A stretch of DNA of 64,000 nucleotides from Streptomyces sp. CA-210063 (GTDB taxonomy: Bacteria; Actinomycetota; Actinomycetes; Streptomycetales; Streptomycetaceae). This document shows positions 36,584 through 45,388 of this stretch, one piece after another (position 1 is the first letter of the stretch; every line of letters begins with the position of its first letter). Made by a program: the position numbers and the translations under genes. The DNA lies in assembly GCF_024612015.1 (NCBI RefSeq), contig NZ_CP102512.1, positions 7,006,001 through 7,070,000 on the forward strand, in the 5' to 3' direction. The notes beneath the pieces were generated by a model. It had not been told where the DNA came from. It saw only the letters and a list, made by a program, of their open reading frames with translations, and did not search any database.

Positions 36584-38068
36584 TCACCGGTACTCCGAAA
36601 GCCTGCGCCCGATGCCCAGCACCGCGCCCGCGGCGCCCAGCACGGCCAGGGCCGCGGCGCCCACCGGGAGCCCGATCATGGCGTTCCGGCCGCCCTGGGC
36701 CGCCAGCTCGAACTCGTTCTCCTCGTGCTTGCTCGCGTTGTCCAGGTTCTCGTCGACCTTGTCGAAGCACTCACCCGTCGGCTCGGCGCCCTGCGGGCAT
36801 TCTGCCGTCGCCTCGCCGCCGATCACCTGGTCGAGGGCGCACTGGTAGTCGCCCGTCTCATCGGCGGCGCGGGCGCTCTCGTGCCGCTCCAGCCATACCT
36901 TCATATTGGCGACGGCGGCCTTCACGGGCTTCGCGCCACTGTCGTCGTCGGCGATCTTCTCGGCGGCGGCCAGCCGTGACTTGAGTTCCGTCATGTCGGT
37001 CGTGAAGGCGTGGTCGAACTCGTCCACGACCACCTCCGCGCCCTTGTCCTTGACCGTGACGGTCTGCGCGCCCCGGCTGATCAGCGTCAGGTTCTCGTTG
37101 CCGCGGGCGGTGAGGGAGGCGATGCGCGCGTCGTTCAGCACGGTCAGCGACCGCACGCCGCTGTCGTAGGAGTCGTTCAGGCCCGCGCGGGCGAGGGTGT
37201 GGCCGGCGGCCAGCCACAGCAGGACGACCGTGGAGGCGGCCGTCGCCGCGACCAGGCCGTGGTTCAACACCCGGTTCGTCCGCTGGTAGTTGCGCCGCTG
37301 GGCCCAGCCGAGGCCACCTATGGCGAGGACACCGAGAGCGATCGCGGCCCACGGATACGACGTGGCGTCGGCGTAGTCGTCACGCAGCCGCTGGTTCTCG
37401 TTGTCGTAGATCCTCTTGGCCTCCGGGAGCATGTCGTCCTGCATCTTGTCGTTCGCGTAGCGCAGGTAGGCGCCGCCCAGCGGGTAGCCCAGCCGGTTGT
37501 TGGCGCGGGCCCGCTCGACCAGGCCCTTGTACTCCGGCAGCAGGGCGTTCAGCTTGGCGACGCGCTCCTCGGAGTCGGAGCCGGACTCCGAGGCGGCGGC
37601 GGCGACGGCGAGATTGTCGGCGGCCTCCCGGATCTCCCGCTCGTATCTCTCGCGCGACTCCTTCGTCTCCTGGCCGCCCGCGAGGAAGCCGCTGGAGGCC
37701 GCGGTGTTGGCGTCGGCGAGGGAGCTGTAGATACGGGCCGCGGCGGAGCTGAGGGGCTGGCTGCCGTGCAACACGTCGTCGGCGGCGCTCGAACGGTCGT
37801 TCATCTGCCAGGCGGTGACGGAGCCGAACGCGACGACCAGGAGGGCGAGGACGGCGCCGATGATGCGCAGTCGGCCGGGCTCGGTCGTCGCGGCGGCGCG
37901 CAGCTGGTCGACGCCCTCCGCGAACGCCGTGCGGCGGGGCGGGCCGCCGTCCGGGGCCGGGGACGGCACGGGCGGCCGGGACGCGTGCGTGGCCTGTGGC
38001 GGCACGGCCGGGCCGGGGCCCGCGGGTGGTGCCGGCGGTGGCGCGCTGCCCTTCGGCGTGTATGTCAC
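36584..38068 (-). CDS. glnX: GlnX-like multi-pass membrane sensor
   Basis: 494 residues. After a Pro-rich cytoplasmic start there are four membrane helices: LRIIGAVLALLVVAFGSVTA, YPWAAIALGVLAIGGLGWA, ATAASTVVLLWLAAGHTLA and MIGLPVGAAALAVLGAAGAV. Two extracytoplasmic helical domains lie between helices 1-2 and 3-4, resembling tandem chemoreceptor-type sensor bundles; the second has a Cys pair (CALDQ and CPQGAEPTGEC). This is the topology of mycobacterial GlnX, which couples GlnH ligand binding outside to PknG activity inside. It is the first gene of the cluster; its promoter should lie in 38069-38340. Confidence 0.85.
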   Translation of the reverse strand: MTYTPKGSAPPPAPPAGPGPAVPPQATHASRPPVPSPAPDGGPPRRTAFAEGVDQLRAAATTEPGRLRIIGAVLALLVVAFGSVTAWQMNDRSSAADDVLHGSQPLSSAAARIYSSLADANTAASSGFLAGGQETKESRERYEREIREAADNLAVAAAASESGSDSEERVAKLNALLPEYKGLVERARANNRLGYPLGGAYLRYANDKMQDDMLPEAKRIYDNENQRLRDDYADATSYPWAAIALGVLAIGGLGWAQRRNYQRTNRVLNHGLVAATAASTVVLLWLAAGHTLARAGLNDSYDSGVRSLTVLNDARIASLTARGNENLTLISRGAQTVTVKDKGAEVVVDEFDHAFTTDMTELKSRLAAAEKIADDDSGAKPVKAAVANMKVWLERHESARAADETGDYQCALDQVIGGEATAECPQGAEPTGECFDKVDENLDNASKHEENEFELAAQGGRNAMIGLPVGAAALAVLGAAGAVLGIGRRLSEYR

Positions 38069-38344
38069 CTGACCTCCCCCTGGTCATCCGTCCATCACTT
38101 CCGCCCGCTCGCACGGACAGAGGTGCACGGCCGCAAGTATCGCCGTCGGGACTGACATCGCACAGGTCTTGACTCGATCTTGTTCCCCGATCGTGTCCGT
38201 ACGTGCTGTGCTTGTCGAATTCCGGCGCAGCAGAAGGCTTCCCGCACCACCCCCTGCCCATGAATACGCGCTCCGGTGGGGTTCGGTTCCCTGGGGGTTC
38301 GAACGCGTTCGGGGGAGATTCGAGGGGTGGCGCGGGCCGCCGGG
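38069..38344. other. Promoter region of the glnX-pknG cluster
   Basis: These 276 bases lie upstream of glnX and downstream of csnK, both on the minus strand. The region contains an AT-richer patch (38160-38215) expected to hold the promoter. No clear terminator for csnK or operator was found. Confidence 0.35.
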
Positions 38345-39535
38345 TCACCCTCTTTCGTACTGCGTGCGCACGCGCGCGTGCACGGTCCTCGGGGCGCCCA
38401 CGTGGTCGAGTCCGAGCAGCGCCGCGCCCAGCACCGGGGCGGCCGTGACCACCCGGGGGACGGCCTTGGGCGCGGCGGCCGCCAACGCCTCGCGCACCGC
38501 CGCGTCGAGGAGGGGGTGCCGGGCGGCGAGGACACCGCCGCCGAGGAGGACGGGGGTCTCCTCACCGAGGAGGTCCAGGCGGGTCAGGGCAACCGTCGCC
38601 ATGGCCACCACCTCCTCGGCCATGCGGTCCACGAGCGCGCGGGCCACCGGGTCGCCGGCGGTCGCCGTGGCGAAGAGGACCGGGGTGAGTTCATGGCGGC
38701 GGGCGGCCGGAACGTGCTCCAGGTGCAGGGCCTCGATCAGGGCGTACATGGAGTCCAGGCCGAAGTGCGCGGGCAGCGCGCGCGCCAGCGCGGTCGGGCC
38801 GCCCCGGCCGTCCTCCGCGCGGGCCGCGTGCCACATCGCCTCCTCGGCGAGGCCCCAACCGCCGCCCCAGTCACCGGAGATGCGCCCGAGCGCCGGGAAT
38901 CGGGCGGTACGGCCGTCGGGGCGCATGCCGACGCAGTTGACGCCGGCGCCGCAGACGACGGCCACGCCCCGGGGCTCGGCCACACCGGCCCGCAGGATCG
39001 CGAAGGTGTCGTTGCGGACCTCCACCGTCGCGCCCCACGCGCGCGTGCGCAGCGCCGCCGCCAGCCGCTCCTCCTCCACGGGGAAGTCGGCGTTGGCGAG
39101 ACACGCCGACACATGGTCGACCGAGCCGACCCCGGCCTCGGCGAACGCCTGCCGCACGACGTCCGCGAGGCCGTCGACAGCCGTGGTCACCCCGACCGTC
39201 GGCGGCTGGAACCCGCCGCCGCGCGCCGCGCCCAGCACCTCCCCGTCGGGCGCGATCACGGCGACGTCGGTCTTGCTGTTGCCGGCGTCGACGGCGAGTA
39301 CGCTCCCGCGCCCGCCGTCGCTCCCGCGCACGCCTGAGGACGACTCCGCACGCCCGCCGTCGCTCCCGCGCACGCCTGAGGACGACTCCGCACGCCCGCC
39401 GTCGCTCCCGCGCACGCCTGAGGACGACTCCGCACGCCCGCCGTCGCTCCCGCGCACGCCTGAGGACGACTCCGCACGCCCGCCGTCGCTCCCGCGCACG
39501 CCCGCGTCCGAACCCGTGTGCACGCCGTCGCTCAC
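38345..39535 (-). CDS. csnK: BadF/BadG-type amino-sugar kinase with N-terminal repeats (CsnK)
   Basis: 396 residues from a GTG at 39535 that overlaps the stop of the GH4 gene (GTGA). Residues 12-75 are a perfect tandem repeat of GVRGSDGGRAESSS. The enzyme then begins SVLAVDAGNSKTDVAVIAPD, the phosphate-1 loop of the N-acetylglucosamine kinase family, followed by VAVVCGAGVNCVGM and GRISGDWGGGWGLAEEAMWH. It should phosphorylate glucosamine or GlcNAc made from imported chitosan oligosaccharides. It is the last gene of the csn operon. The repeat is not part of the catalytic fold and differs from normal family N-termini. Confidence 0.82.
   Translation of the reverse strand: MSDGVHTGSDAGVRGSDGGRAESSSGVRGSDGGRAESSSGVRGSDGGRAESSSGVRGSDGGRAESSSGVRGSDGGRGSVLAVDAGNSKTDVAVIAPDGEVLGAARGGGFQPPTVGVTTAVDGLADVVRQAFAEAGVGSVDHVSACLANADFPVEEERLAAALRTRAWGATVEVRNDTFAILRAGVAEPRGVAVVCGAGVNCVGMRPDGRTARFPALGRISGDWGGGWGLAEEAMWHAARAEDGRGGPTALARALPAHFGLDSMYALIEALHLEHVPAARRHELTPVLFATATAGDPVARALVDRMAEEVVAMATVALTRLDLLGEETPVLLGGGVLAARHPLLDAAVREALAAAAPKAVPRVVTAAPVLGAALLGLDHVGAPRTVHARVRTQYERG
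39311..39502. repeat. Perfect 42-bp in-frame minisatellite within csnK
   Basis: A 42-bp unit beginning CCCGCCGTCGCTCCCGCGCA is repeated head to tail at 39311, 39353, 39395 and 39437, with a partial fifth copy from 39479. I see no differences between full copies. Because 42 is divisible by three, each unit adds exactly 14 residues to CsnK. Confidence 0.97.
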
Positions 39536-40797
39536 GCCCACGCGAGGTGCTCCCGGTTGTGGGCGATCAGCCGGTCGGTGAGGGCCTCGGCGTACTCGTA
39601 CTGCCCGATCAGGGGGTGGGAGAGCAGCGCCCGGAACACCCGGTCCCGCCCGCCGCGCAGGGCCGCGTCGAGGGCCAGGTCCTCGTACGCGGTCACGTTC
39701 GCCATCAGGCCCGCGTACAGCGGGTCCACGGTCGGCACCGGCAGCGGTGCCGCGCCCTGCCTGCCGACGGCGGCCTGTACCTCGATCACCGCGTCGGCGG
39801 GGAGGAACGGCAGCGTGCCGTGGTTGTAGGTGTTCACCACCTGGTACGTGCTGCCCCCGTCGCCCAGCAGCGACGCGGCCAGGTCGACGGCCGCCTCCGA
39901 GTAGAAGGCCCCACCCCGCTTGGCGAGCAGCGCGGGCTTCTCGTCGAGCGCCGGGTCGGCGTACATGTCCAGCAACTGCCGTTCCATCGCGGCGACCTCG
40001 GCCGCCCGCGACGGCTTCGTACGCAGTTCTCGTACGACCTCGTCGTGGGAGTAGTAGTAGCGCAGGTAGTAGGAGGGGACCACGCCCAGGCGGTCCAGGA
40101 CGGGGCGCGGCAGGCGCAGGTCGGCGGCGATGGTGTCGCCGTGGTCGGCCAGCAGCTTCGGCAGGACGTCCTCGCCGGAGGGGCCGCCGAGGCGTACGCC
40201 GGTCTCCCAGGTGAGGTGGTTGAGGCCCACGTGGTCGAGGTGCACCTCGGCCGGGGCCACGCCGAGACGCTCGGCGAACTTCCGTTGCAGGCCGATGGCC
40301 ACGTTGCACAGGCCGACCGCCCTGTGGCCGGCCTGGAGCAGGGCGCGGGTCACGATCCCCACCGGGTTGGTGAAGTCGATGATCCAGGCGTCCGGGTTCG
40401 TCCGGCGGACCCGTTCGGCGATGTCCAGGACGACCGGCACCGTGCGCAGCGCCTTCGCCAGGCCGCCCGCGCCGGTCGTCTCCTGGCCGACGCAGCCGCA
40501 CTCCAGCGGCCAGGTCTCGTCCCGCTCGCGGGCGGCCTGCCCGCCGATGCGGAGCTGGAGGAGGACGGCGTCGGCGCCCTCGACGCCCCGGTCCAGGTCG
40601 CCGGTGGTGACGATCCGCCCGGGGTGGCCCTGCCGGGCGAAGATACGGCGGGCCAGCCCGCCGACCAGCTCCAGCCGGTCGGCGGCCGGATCGACGAGCA
40701 CCAGCTCCTCGATCGGCAGCGTGTCCCTGAGCCGGGCGAACCCGTCGACGAGTTCGGGTGTGTAGGTCGACCCTCCGCCGACCACGCAGAGCTTCAT
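39532..40797 (-). CDS. csnH: GH4 family glycosidase, 6-phospho-beta-glucosidase type (CsnH)
   Basis: 421 residues. It starts with the NAD-binding motif MKLCVVGGGSTYTPELVDGF typical of GH4. It has the NAD/metal elements DFTNPVGIVTRAL and LCNVAIGLQRK (the Cys that binds Mn) and DHVGLNHLTWE with the metal His. GH4 enzymes split glycosides by an NAD-dependent oxidation-elimination route. In the csn operon it should cut imported glucosamine oligosaccharides, phosphorylated or not. The start is eight bases after the permease gene; the stop overlaps csnK. Confidence 0.9.
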   Translation of the reverse strand: MKLCVVGGGSTYTPELVDGFARLRDTLPIEELVLVDPAADRLELVGGLARRIFARQGHPGRIVTTGDLDRGVEGADAVLLQLRIGGQAARERDETWPLECGCVGQETTGAGGLAKALRTVPVVLDIAERVRRTNPDAWIIDFTNPVGIVTRALLQAGHRAVGLCNVAIGLQRKFAERLGVAPAEVHLDHVGLNHLTWETGVRLGGPSGEDVLPKLLADHGDTIAADLRLPRPVLDRLGVVPSYYLRYYYSHDEVVRELRTKPSRAAEVAAMERQLLDMYADPALDEKPALLAKRGGAFYSEAAVDLAASLLGDGGSTYQVVNTYNHGTLPFLPADAVIEVQAAVGRQGAAPLPVPTVDPLYAGLMANVTAYEDLALDAALRGGRDRVFRALLSHPLIGQYEYAEALTDRLIAHNREHLAWA

Positions 40798-40804
40798 ACT
40801 TGTA

Positions 40805-41695
40805 TCAACCCTTTACTCCGGTCAGGGTGACGCCTTCGACGAACGCCTTCTGAGCGAAGAAGAACACGAGGATCACGGGGGCCATGACCATCACGGTCGC
40901 GGCCATGGTCAGATTCCAGTCGGTGTGGTGCGCGCCCTTGAAGGACTCCAGGCCGTAACTCAGTGTCCAGGCCGCCGGGTTCTCCGAGGCGTAGATCTGC
41001 GGGCCGAAGTAGTCGTTCCAGGCGTAGAAGAACTGGAAGAGGGCGACGGCCGCGATGCCCGGCTTGGCCATCGGCAGGACGACCCGCAGCAGGGTGCGCA
41101 GTTCGCCGCAGCCGTCGACGCGGGCCGCGTCCAGGTACTCGTTCGGGATGGTCGTCAGGAACTGCCGCAGCAGGAAGATGGAGAACGCGTCACCGAACGC
41201 CATCGGGATGATCAGCGGCCACAGCGAGCCCGACAGGTCCAGCTGCTTCGCCCAGAACAGGTACATCGGGATCACGACGACCTGCGGCGGCAGCATCATC
41301 ATCGAGATGACCAGCATCAACGCCAGATTACGGCCCCGGAAGCGGAACTTGGCGAGCGCGTACGCCACCGGGACCGACGACACGACGGTGAGGACGGTGC
41401 CGAGGCCCGCGTAGATCAGGGTGTTCTTCCACCAGGTCAGGAAGCCGGGGGTGTCCAGGACCTTCGTGTAGTTGCCCCACTCCCAGGTGTCCGGGACCAG
41501 ATCGCGGGTGAGCGCCTGCTGGTCGCTCATCAGCGAGGTCAGGACGACGAACACGAAGGGCAGGGTGAAGAAGAGCGCGGCGGCGATGCCCAGGGAGTGG
41601 ACGGCGATCCACTCCAGGAGCGCCCGGCGGCGGGCGGTGCGCTCACTCGCCGGCGTGGCGCCCGCGTCAACGGGTCTGTCCAGTACTTGGGTCAT
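40805..41695 (-). CDS. csnG: Sugar ABC transporter permease, MalG type (CsnG)
   Basis: 296 residues with six membrane helices and the EAA loop that contacts the ATPase: EYLDAARVDGCGELRTLLRV then VLPMAKPG. Helix 1 is LGIAAALFFTLPFVFVVL. It pairs with the permease encoded just upstream, whose stop overlaps this ATG (ATGA at 41692-41695 region). No ATPase gene is present in the operon; Streptomyces sugar importers of this class share the ATPase MsiK, encoded elsewhere. Substrate assignment follows from operon identity. Confidence 0.9.
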   Translation of the reverse strand: MTQVLDRPVDAGATPASERTARRRALLEWIAVHSLGIAAALFFTLPFVFVVLTSLMSDQQALTRDLVPDTWEWGNYTKVLDTPGFLTWWKNTLIYAGLGTVLTVVSSVPVAYALAKFRFRGRNLALMLVISMMMLPPQVVVIPMYLFWAKQLDLSGSLWPLIIPMAFGDAFSIFLLRQFLTTIPNEYLDAARVDGCGELRTLLRVVLPMAKPGIAAVALFQFFYAWNDYFGPQIYASENPAAWTLSYGLESFKGAHHTDWNLTMAATVMVMAPVILVFFFAQKAFVEGVTLTGVKG

Positions 41696-42657
41696 CAGTC
41701 ACCCGTTCCGATCAGTCCGCCCCGGCGCCGCATCAGCAGTGCGGTGAACGCCATGGACAGGGCGAACAGCACCAGCGCGACCACACAGGCGGAGCCGTAG
41801 TCGAAGCGCTGGAAGCCGAGGTTGTAGACGAGCTGGGGCAGCGTCAGGGTCGACTTGTCCGGGTAGCCCGGCTCGAACTGCTGACCGGAGCCGCCGATGA
41901 TGCCGGAGGCGACCTTCCCGGCCACCAGCGGCTGCGTGTAGTACTGCATCGTCTGGATCACGCCCGTGACCACGGCGAACATCACGATCGGCGAGATGCT
42001 CGGCAGTGTCACGTACCGGAACCGCTGCCAGGCCGACGCCCCGTCCAGCTCGGCGGCCTCGTACTGCTCCTTCGGTACGTCGAGCAGCGCGGCCATGAAG
42101 ATCACCATCAGGTCGCCCACGCCCCACAGCGCGAGCGCGGTGAGCGCCGGCTTGGACCAGGCGGGGTCCGTGAACCAGCCGGGCGTCGGCAGTCCCAGGC
42201 CGTCGAGGACGGAGTTGACCGGCCCGGTCCCGGGGTTGAGGAGGAAGACGAAGGCCAGCGTCGCGGCAACCGGAGGGGCGAGGTACGGCAGATAGAAGAG
42301 GGTGCGGAAGACGCCCGCCCCGGTCCTGATCTTCGTGATCAGCAGACCGACGCCGAGCCCGAACACCACCCGGCAGGTCACCATCACGAGCACCAGCCAG
42401 AGGGTGTTGCGCAGGGCCGGCCAGAACATCGGATAGTCGTTGAAGACGTAGGCCCAGTTGCCCAGGCCGCGGAAGACCGGTGTACCGAAGCCGTCGTACT
42501 TCATCAGCGAGAAGTACACGGTGGACACCAGCGGATAGGCGAAGAAGACGCCGAACCCGATCAGCCAGGGTGACAGGAAGGCCACCGTGCGAAGCGCCGA
42601 CCGGCGGCGCTTCGCACGGAGCGTGCCACTGGACACGCGCAGGGTGTGCGTGGACAT
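41695..42657 (-). CDS. csnF: Sugar ABC transporter permease, MalF type (CsnF)
   Basis: 320 residues. Six membrane helices are seen, starting with TVAFLSPWLIGFGVFFAYPL. The EAA loop is EQYEAAELDGASAWQRFRYV then TLPSISP. It is the MalF-type partner of the downstream permease, and the two genes touch at 41695. The start lies 19 bases after the binding-protein stop. Together with the binding protein it forms the oligosaccharide importer of the csn operon. Confidence 0.9.
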   Translation of the reverse strand: MSTHTLRVSSGTLRAKRRRSALRTVAFLSPWLIGFGVFFAYPLVSTVYFSLMKYDGFGTPVFRGLGNWAYVFNDYPMFWPALRNTLWLVLVMVTCRVVFGLGVGLLITKIRTGAGVFRTLFYLPYLAPPVAATLAFVFLLNPGTGPVNSVLDGLGLPTPGWFTDPAWSKPALTALALWGVGDLMVIFMAALLDVPKEQYEAAELDGASAWQRFRYVTLPSISPIVMFAVVTGVIQTMQYYTQPLVAGKVASGIIGGSGQQFEPGYPDKSTLTLPQLVYNLGFQRFDYGSACVVALVLFALSMAFTALLMRRRGGLIGTGD

Positions 42658-42676
42658 CGGATCGCTACCGCTACCG

Positions 42677-44014
42677 CTACTTCGCCTGCGCGATGTCGGT
42701 GTCGATCTGCTTCGCGGTCTTCTCCAGGCCCTCCTGGAGATCCGTCACCTTGCCGGACTCGTACTGGTAGCCGAAGTCCTGGAGTGTCGTCTGGTACGTC
42801 GAGCCGTTGATCGAGGCCGGCGGGGTGTTCGACTCCGGGTTCTGGGCGATGTCCAGGAACGTCTGGAAGCCCTCGTCCACCTTCAGGTCGGGCGACTTCA
42901 GGGCCGCGAAGGTGGACGGTACGTTGTGGATGGCGTTGGCGAAGGAGACGACGGCCTCGGTGTCGGTCGTCAGGTACTTCACCAGCTCCCAGGCCGCGTT
43001 CTGCTTCTCGCTCTGCGGGGCGATTCCGATGATCGTGCCGGAGAGGAAGCCCTTGCCGTACTCGTCCACCTCGTCGTCGGCCACGGGCAGCGGGGCGGTG
43101 CCGATCTCGAAGTCGGTCCCGGCGTCCCGCGCCATTCCGAGCCGCCACTCACCGTCCAACTGCATGGCCACCTGACCGGTCTGGAACGGGTGCTTGGCCC
43201 CCCACTCGTCACCGAAGGTGTTCCGGTACTTCTCCAGCTTCGCGAAGCCGCCGAGCGAGTCCACCAGGCTCTTCTGGTACGTGAACATCTCCGCGAACGC
43301 CGGGTCCTCGGCGATGTTCGACTTGCCGTCCGCATCGAAGTACGCGTGGTCCCACTGCGACATGTAGTGGTCCACGACCGTCTCGTAGCCGTGGTAGTTC
43401 GGCATGAAGCCGAGCTGTGCGTAGCTGTCCCCCTTGGCCTTGGTCAGCTTCTTCGCGACCTCCGTGAACTCCGACCACGTCTTCGGCGGCGACTCGATGC
43501 CCGCCTCCTCGAAGGCGTCCTTGTTGTAGTACAGCCCGTACGCGTCGCCCAGCAGCGGCAGCGCACACCGGGTGCCCTCGAACTGCGTGTAGTCCAGCAT
43601 CGGCTTCGGGATGGTCTTGTCGAGGTCGAGCTTCGACTTCTCGATGAAGGGCTTCAGATCGAGGAAGGCTCCGGAGGAGCAGAACTTGCCGATGTTGGAG
43701 GTGGTGAACGACGACACCACGTCCGGCCCGTTCGAACCGCCTGCCCGCAGTGCCTGGTTGAGCTTGTCGTCATTGATGTTCCCGACGACCTTCACCGTGA
43801 TGTTCGGGTGCTCCTTCTCGAACCGGTCCACATTCGCCTGGATCGCCTTCACCTCGCCGGGCGCACTCCACCCGTGCCAGAAGGTGATCGTCGTCTTGGC
43901 GTTCGGGTCGTCGGAGGCGGCCGTCTCGGCCTGACCGGTACAGGCGGTGGCGAGAAGGGCGAGGGACGCGGTGGCGGCGAGCGCGATCGCCGCGTTCTTG
44001 GATATTCCGGGCAT
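42677..44014 (-). CDS. csnE: Sugar-binding lipoprotein of ABC importer (CsnE)
   Basis: 445 residues from the ATG at 44014; the 40-codon upstream extension overlaps a dispersed repeat and is rejected. A lipoprotein signal (AATASLALLATACTG, Cys of the lipobox LLATAC) is followed by the family-1 binding fold: TITFWHGWSAPGEVKAIQAN, LGDAYGLYYNKDAFEEAGIE, GQVAMQLDGEWRLG and WELVKYLTTD. It captures the sugar outside the membrane and delivers it to the CsnF/CsnG permeases. In S. coelicolor the orthologous csn operon (SCO2657-SCO2662, from memory) handles chitosan oligosaccharides. Confidence 0.9.
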   Translation of the reverse strand: MPGISKNAAIALAATASLALLATACTGQAETAASDDPNAKTTITFWHGWSAPGEVKAIQANVDRFEKEHPNITVKVVGNINDDKLNQALRAGGSNGPDVVSSFTTSNIGKFCSSGAFLDLKPFIEKSKLDLDKTIPKPMLDYTQFEGTRCALPLLGDAYGLYYNKDAFEEAGIESPPKTWSEFTEVAKKLTKAKGDSYAQLGFMPNYHGYETVVDHYMSQWDHAYFDADGKSNIAEDPAFAEMFTYQKSLVDSLGGFAKLEKYRNTFGDEWGAKHPFQTGQVAMQLDGEWRLGMARDAGTDFEIGTAPLPVADDEVDEYGKGFLSGTIIGIAPQSEKQNAAWELVKYLTTDTEAVVSFANAIHNVPSTFAALKSPDLKVDEGFQTFLDIAQNPESNTPPASINGSTYQTTLQDFGYQYESGKVTDLQEGLEKTAKQIDTDIAQAK

Positions 44015-44075
44015 GGTGGGGTCTCCTGAGGGAGGGATGGGGTGAGGTGAGAGGGAGGGGTACGCCCGGGAAGCC

Positions 44076-44106
44076 CAGGGGCGCGGGGAACTGCGCGACC
44101 AGCCAC
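44076..44106. repeat. Dispersed 31-bp repeat (copy A)
   Basis: The 31 bases beginning CAGGGGCGCGGGGAACTGCG are identical to 57686-57716, 13.6 kb away. This copy lies between csnR and csnE. It is half of the palindromic element seen complete at 57604-57716. Confidence 0.9.
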
Positions 44107-44134
44107 GGACGGCCCGCAGCTTCTGAACGATCAA

Positions 44135-45364
44135 TCAGCGCGAGGTGTCAAACACTTCGTCACGCGTGGCAGCGAGCGCACTCTCCAACGCCCCACGCAG
44201 CACGGGCTTTTCGCGTACGTCACCGAGAACCAACCGTGGCCGGGAAGCCGCCAGCTCCGCCAACTCGGCCTGGACAAGGGCACGCAACGGCTCGCCACCG
44301 GCGGTCAACGCCGTACCGCTGAGCACGACGACCTCGGGGTCGAGCACGGCCACGAGCGAAGCGATACCCGTGGCGAGCCCGGTGGCATACGTGGCCAGAA
44401 GTTGTCGGTGGGGACCGGAGTCGATGTCCGCGGCCCTCGCCACAAGCGCCGTCGCGACCTCCGCGTACGGCCCCTCCGGCACCGGAGAGATCCCCAACTC
44501 GCGGGCGAGCCGGGGAATGACCTGCGAACCGGCGAGTTCCTGGAAGCCACCACTGTTCGCCTTGGTCACCTGCCGAACCAGCGGAGCGCCCGGCACGGGC
44601 AGGAACCCGACCTCCCCGGCGCCCCCGGTGAACCCCCGGTGCAGCCGTCCGCCCAGGACGACCGCGGCGCCGAGACCGCCTTCGTTCCACAGCAGGACGA
44701 AGTCGTCGTGGCCCTTGGCCGCGCCCAGCCGTTGTTCGGCGACGGCGGCGAGGTTCACGTCGTTCTCGTACTCCACCGGCATCGGCAGCGCGGCGGCGAG
44801 TTCGCCGAGGAGGGTGGGGGAGTGCCAGCCGGGCAGATGCGAGGCGTAGCGCAGCCGCCCGGTGTTGGGGTCGAAGGCGCCGGGGGTTCCGATGACCAGC
44901 CGACGCACGTCGGACCGGACGAGCCCGGCGGCCTTGACCGCCCCGTCGAGGGCGGTGGTGACCTGCCGTACGACAGGTTCGGCGGGGCGGCGTCCGGGGG
45001 TGGGGACGGCGTACTCGCCCACCGTGCGGCCGGTGATGTCGGCGACGGCGGCGAGGACGCGTTCGGGGGTGACGTCGAGGCCGGCGGCGTACGCGGCGGT
45101 CGGGTCGACCGCGTAGAGCTGGGCGTTGGGGCCGGGTCGGCCCGCGCCCGAGCCGCCCCCGCCGGTGCCGGATTCGTCCGTGCCGGTGCCCGTGGCGATC
45201 ACGAGTCCGGCGGCTTCGAGCCGGGCCAGGAGCTGTGAGGCGGTCGGCTTCGACAGTCCGGTCAGCTTGCCGAGCCGCGTCCGCGAGAGCGGTCCGTGCT
45301 CCAGCAGCAGATCGAGCGCGGCGCGGTCGTTCATGGCGCGCAGCACGCGGGGGGTTCCTGCCAT
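44135..45364 (-). CDS. csnR: ROK-family transcriptional repressor CsnR
   Basis: 409 residues. The N-terminal winged helix has LLEHGPLSRTRLGKLTGLSK then PTASQLLARLEAAGLV. The ROK sugar-kinase-like domain follows, with VLLWNEGGLGAAVVLGGRLH and FTGGAGEVGFLP, but it lacks the zinc-binding Cys cluster of active ROK kinases, so it is a regulator. It heads the csn operon and a CsnR-type operator lies 25-37 bases upstream of its start, which implies autoregulation. In S. coelicolor CsnR represses chitosanase and this operon until chitosan oligosaccharides release it (from memory). Confidence 0.88.
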   Translation of the reverse strand: MAGTPRVLRAMNDRAALDLLLEHGPLSRTRLGKLTGLSKPTASQLLARLEAAGLVIATGTGTDESGTGGGGSGAGRPGPNAQLYAVDPTAAYAAGLDVTPERVLAAVADITGRTVGEYAVPTPGRRPAEPVVRQVTTALDGAVKAAGLVRSDVRRLVIGTPGAFDPNTGRLRYASHLPGWHSPTLLGELAAALPMPVEYENDVNLAAVAEQRLGAAKGHDDFVLLWNEGGLGAAVVLGGRLHRGFTGGAGEVGFLPVPGAPLVRQVTKANSGGFQELAGSQVIPRLARELGISPVPEGPYAEVATALVARAADIDSGPHRQLLATYATGLATGIASLVAVLDPEVVVLSGTALTAGGEPLRALVQAELAELAASRPRLVLGDVREKPVLRGALESALAATRDEVFDTSR

Positions 45365-45388
45365 GTGGACGCCACCTGCCCAACTGTT

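Noticed and set aside
28437..36848. Very long plus-strand open frames opposite the PknG cluster
   Set aside because: They are antisense to genes with clear kinase, phosphatase, VWA and binding-protein motifs and themselves show none.
39311..39502. Regularly spaced repeats resembling a CRISPR array
   Set aside because: The repeats are contiguous without unique spacers, lie inside a coding frame and have no cas genes nearby.
38345..40501. 718-codon reading frame that would fuse csnK with upstream sequence
   Set aside because: The upstream 320 codons are a frame shadow of the GH4 gene; the GTG at 39535, which overlaps the GH4 stop, is the natural start.
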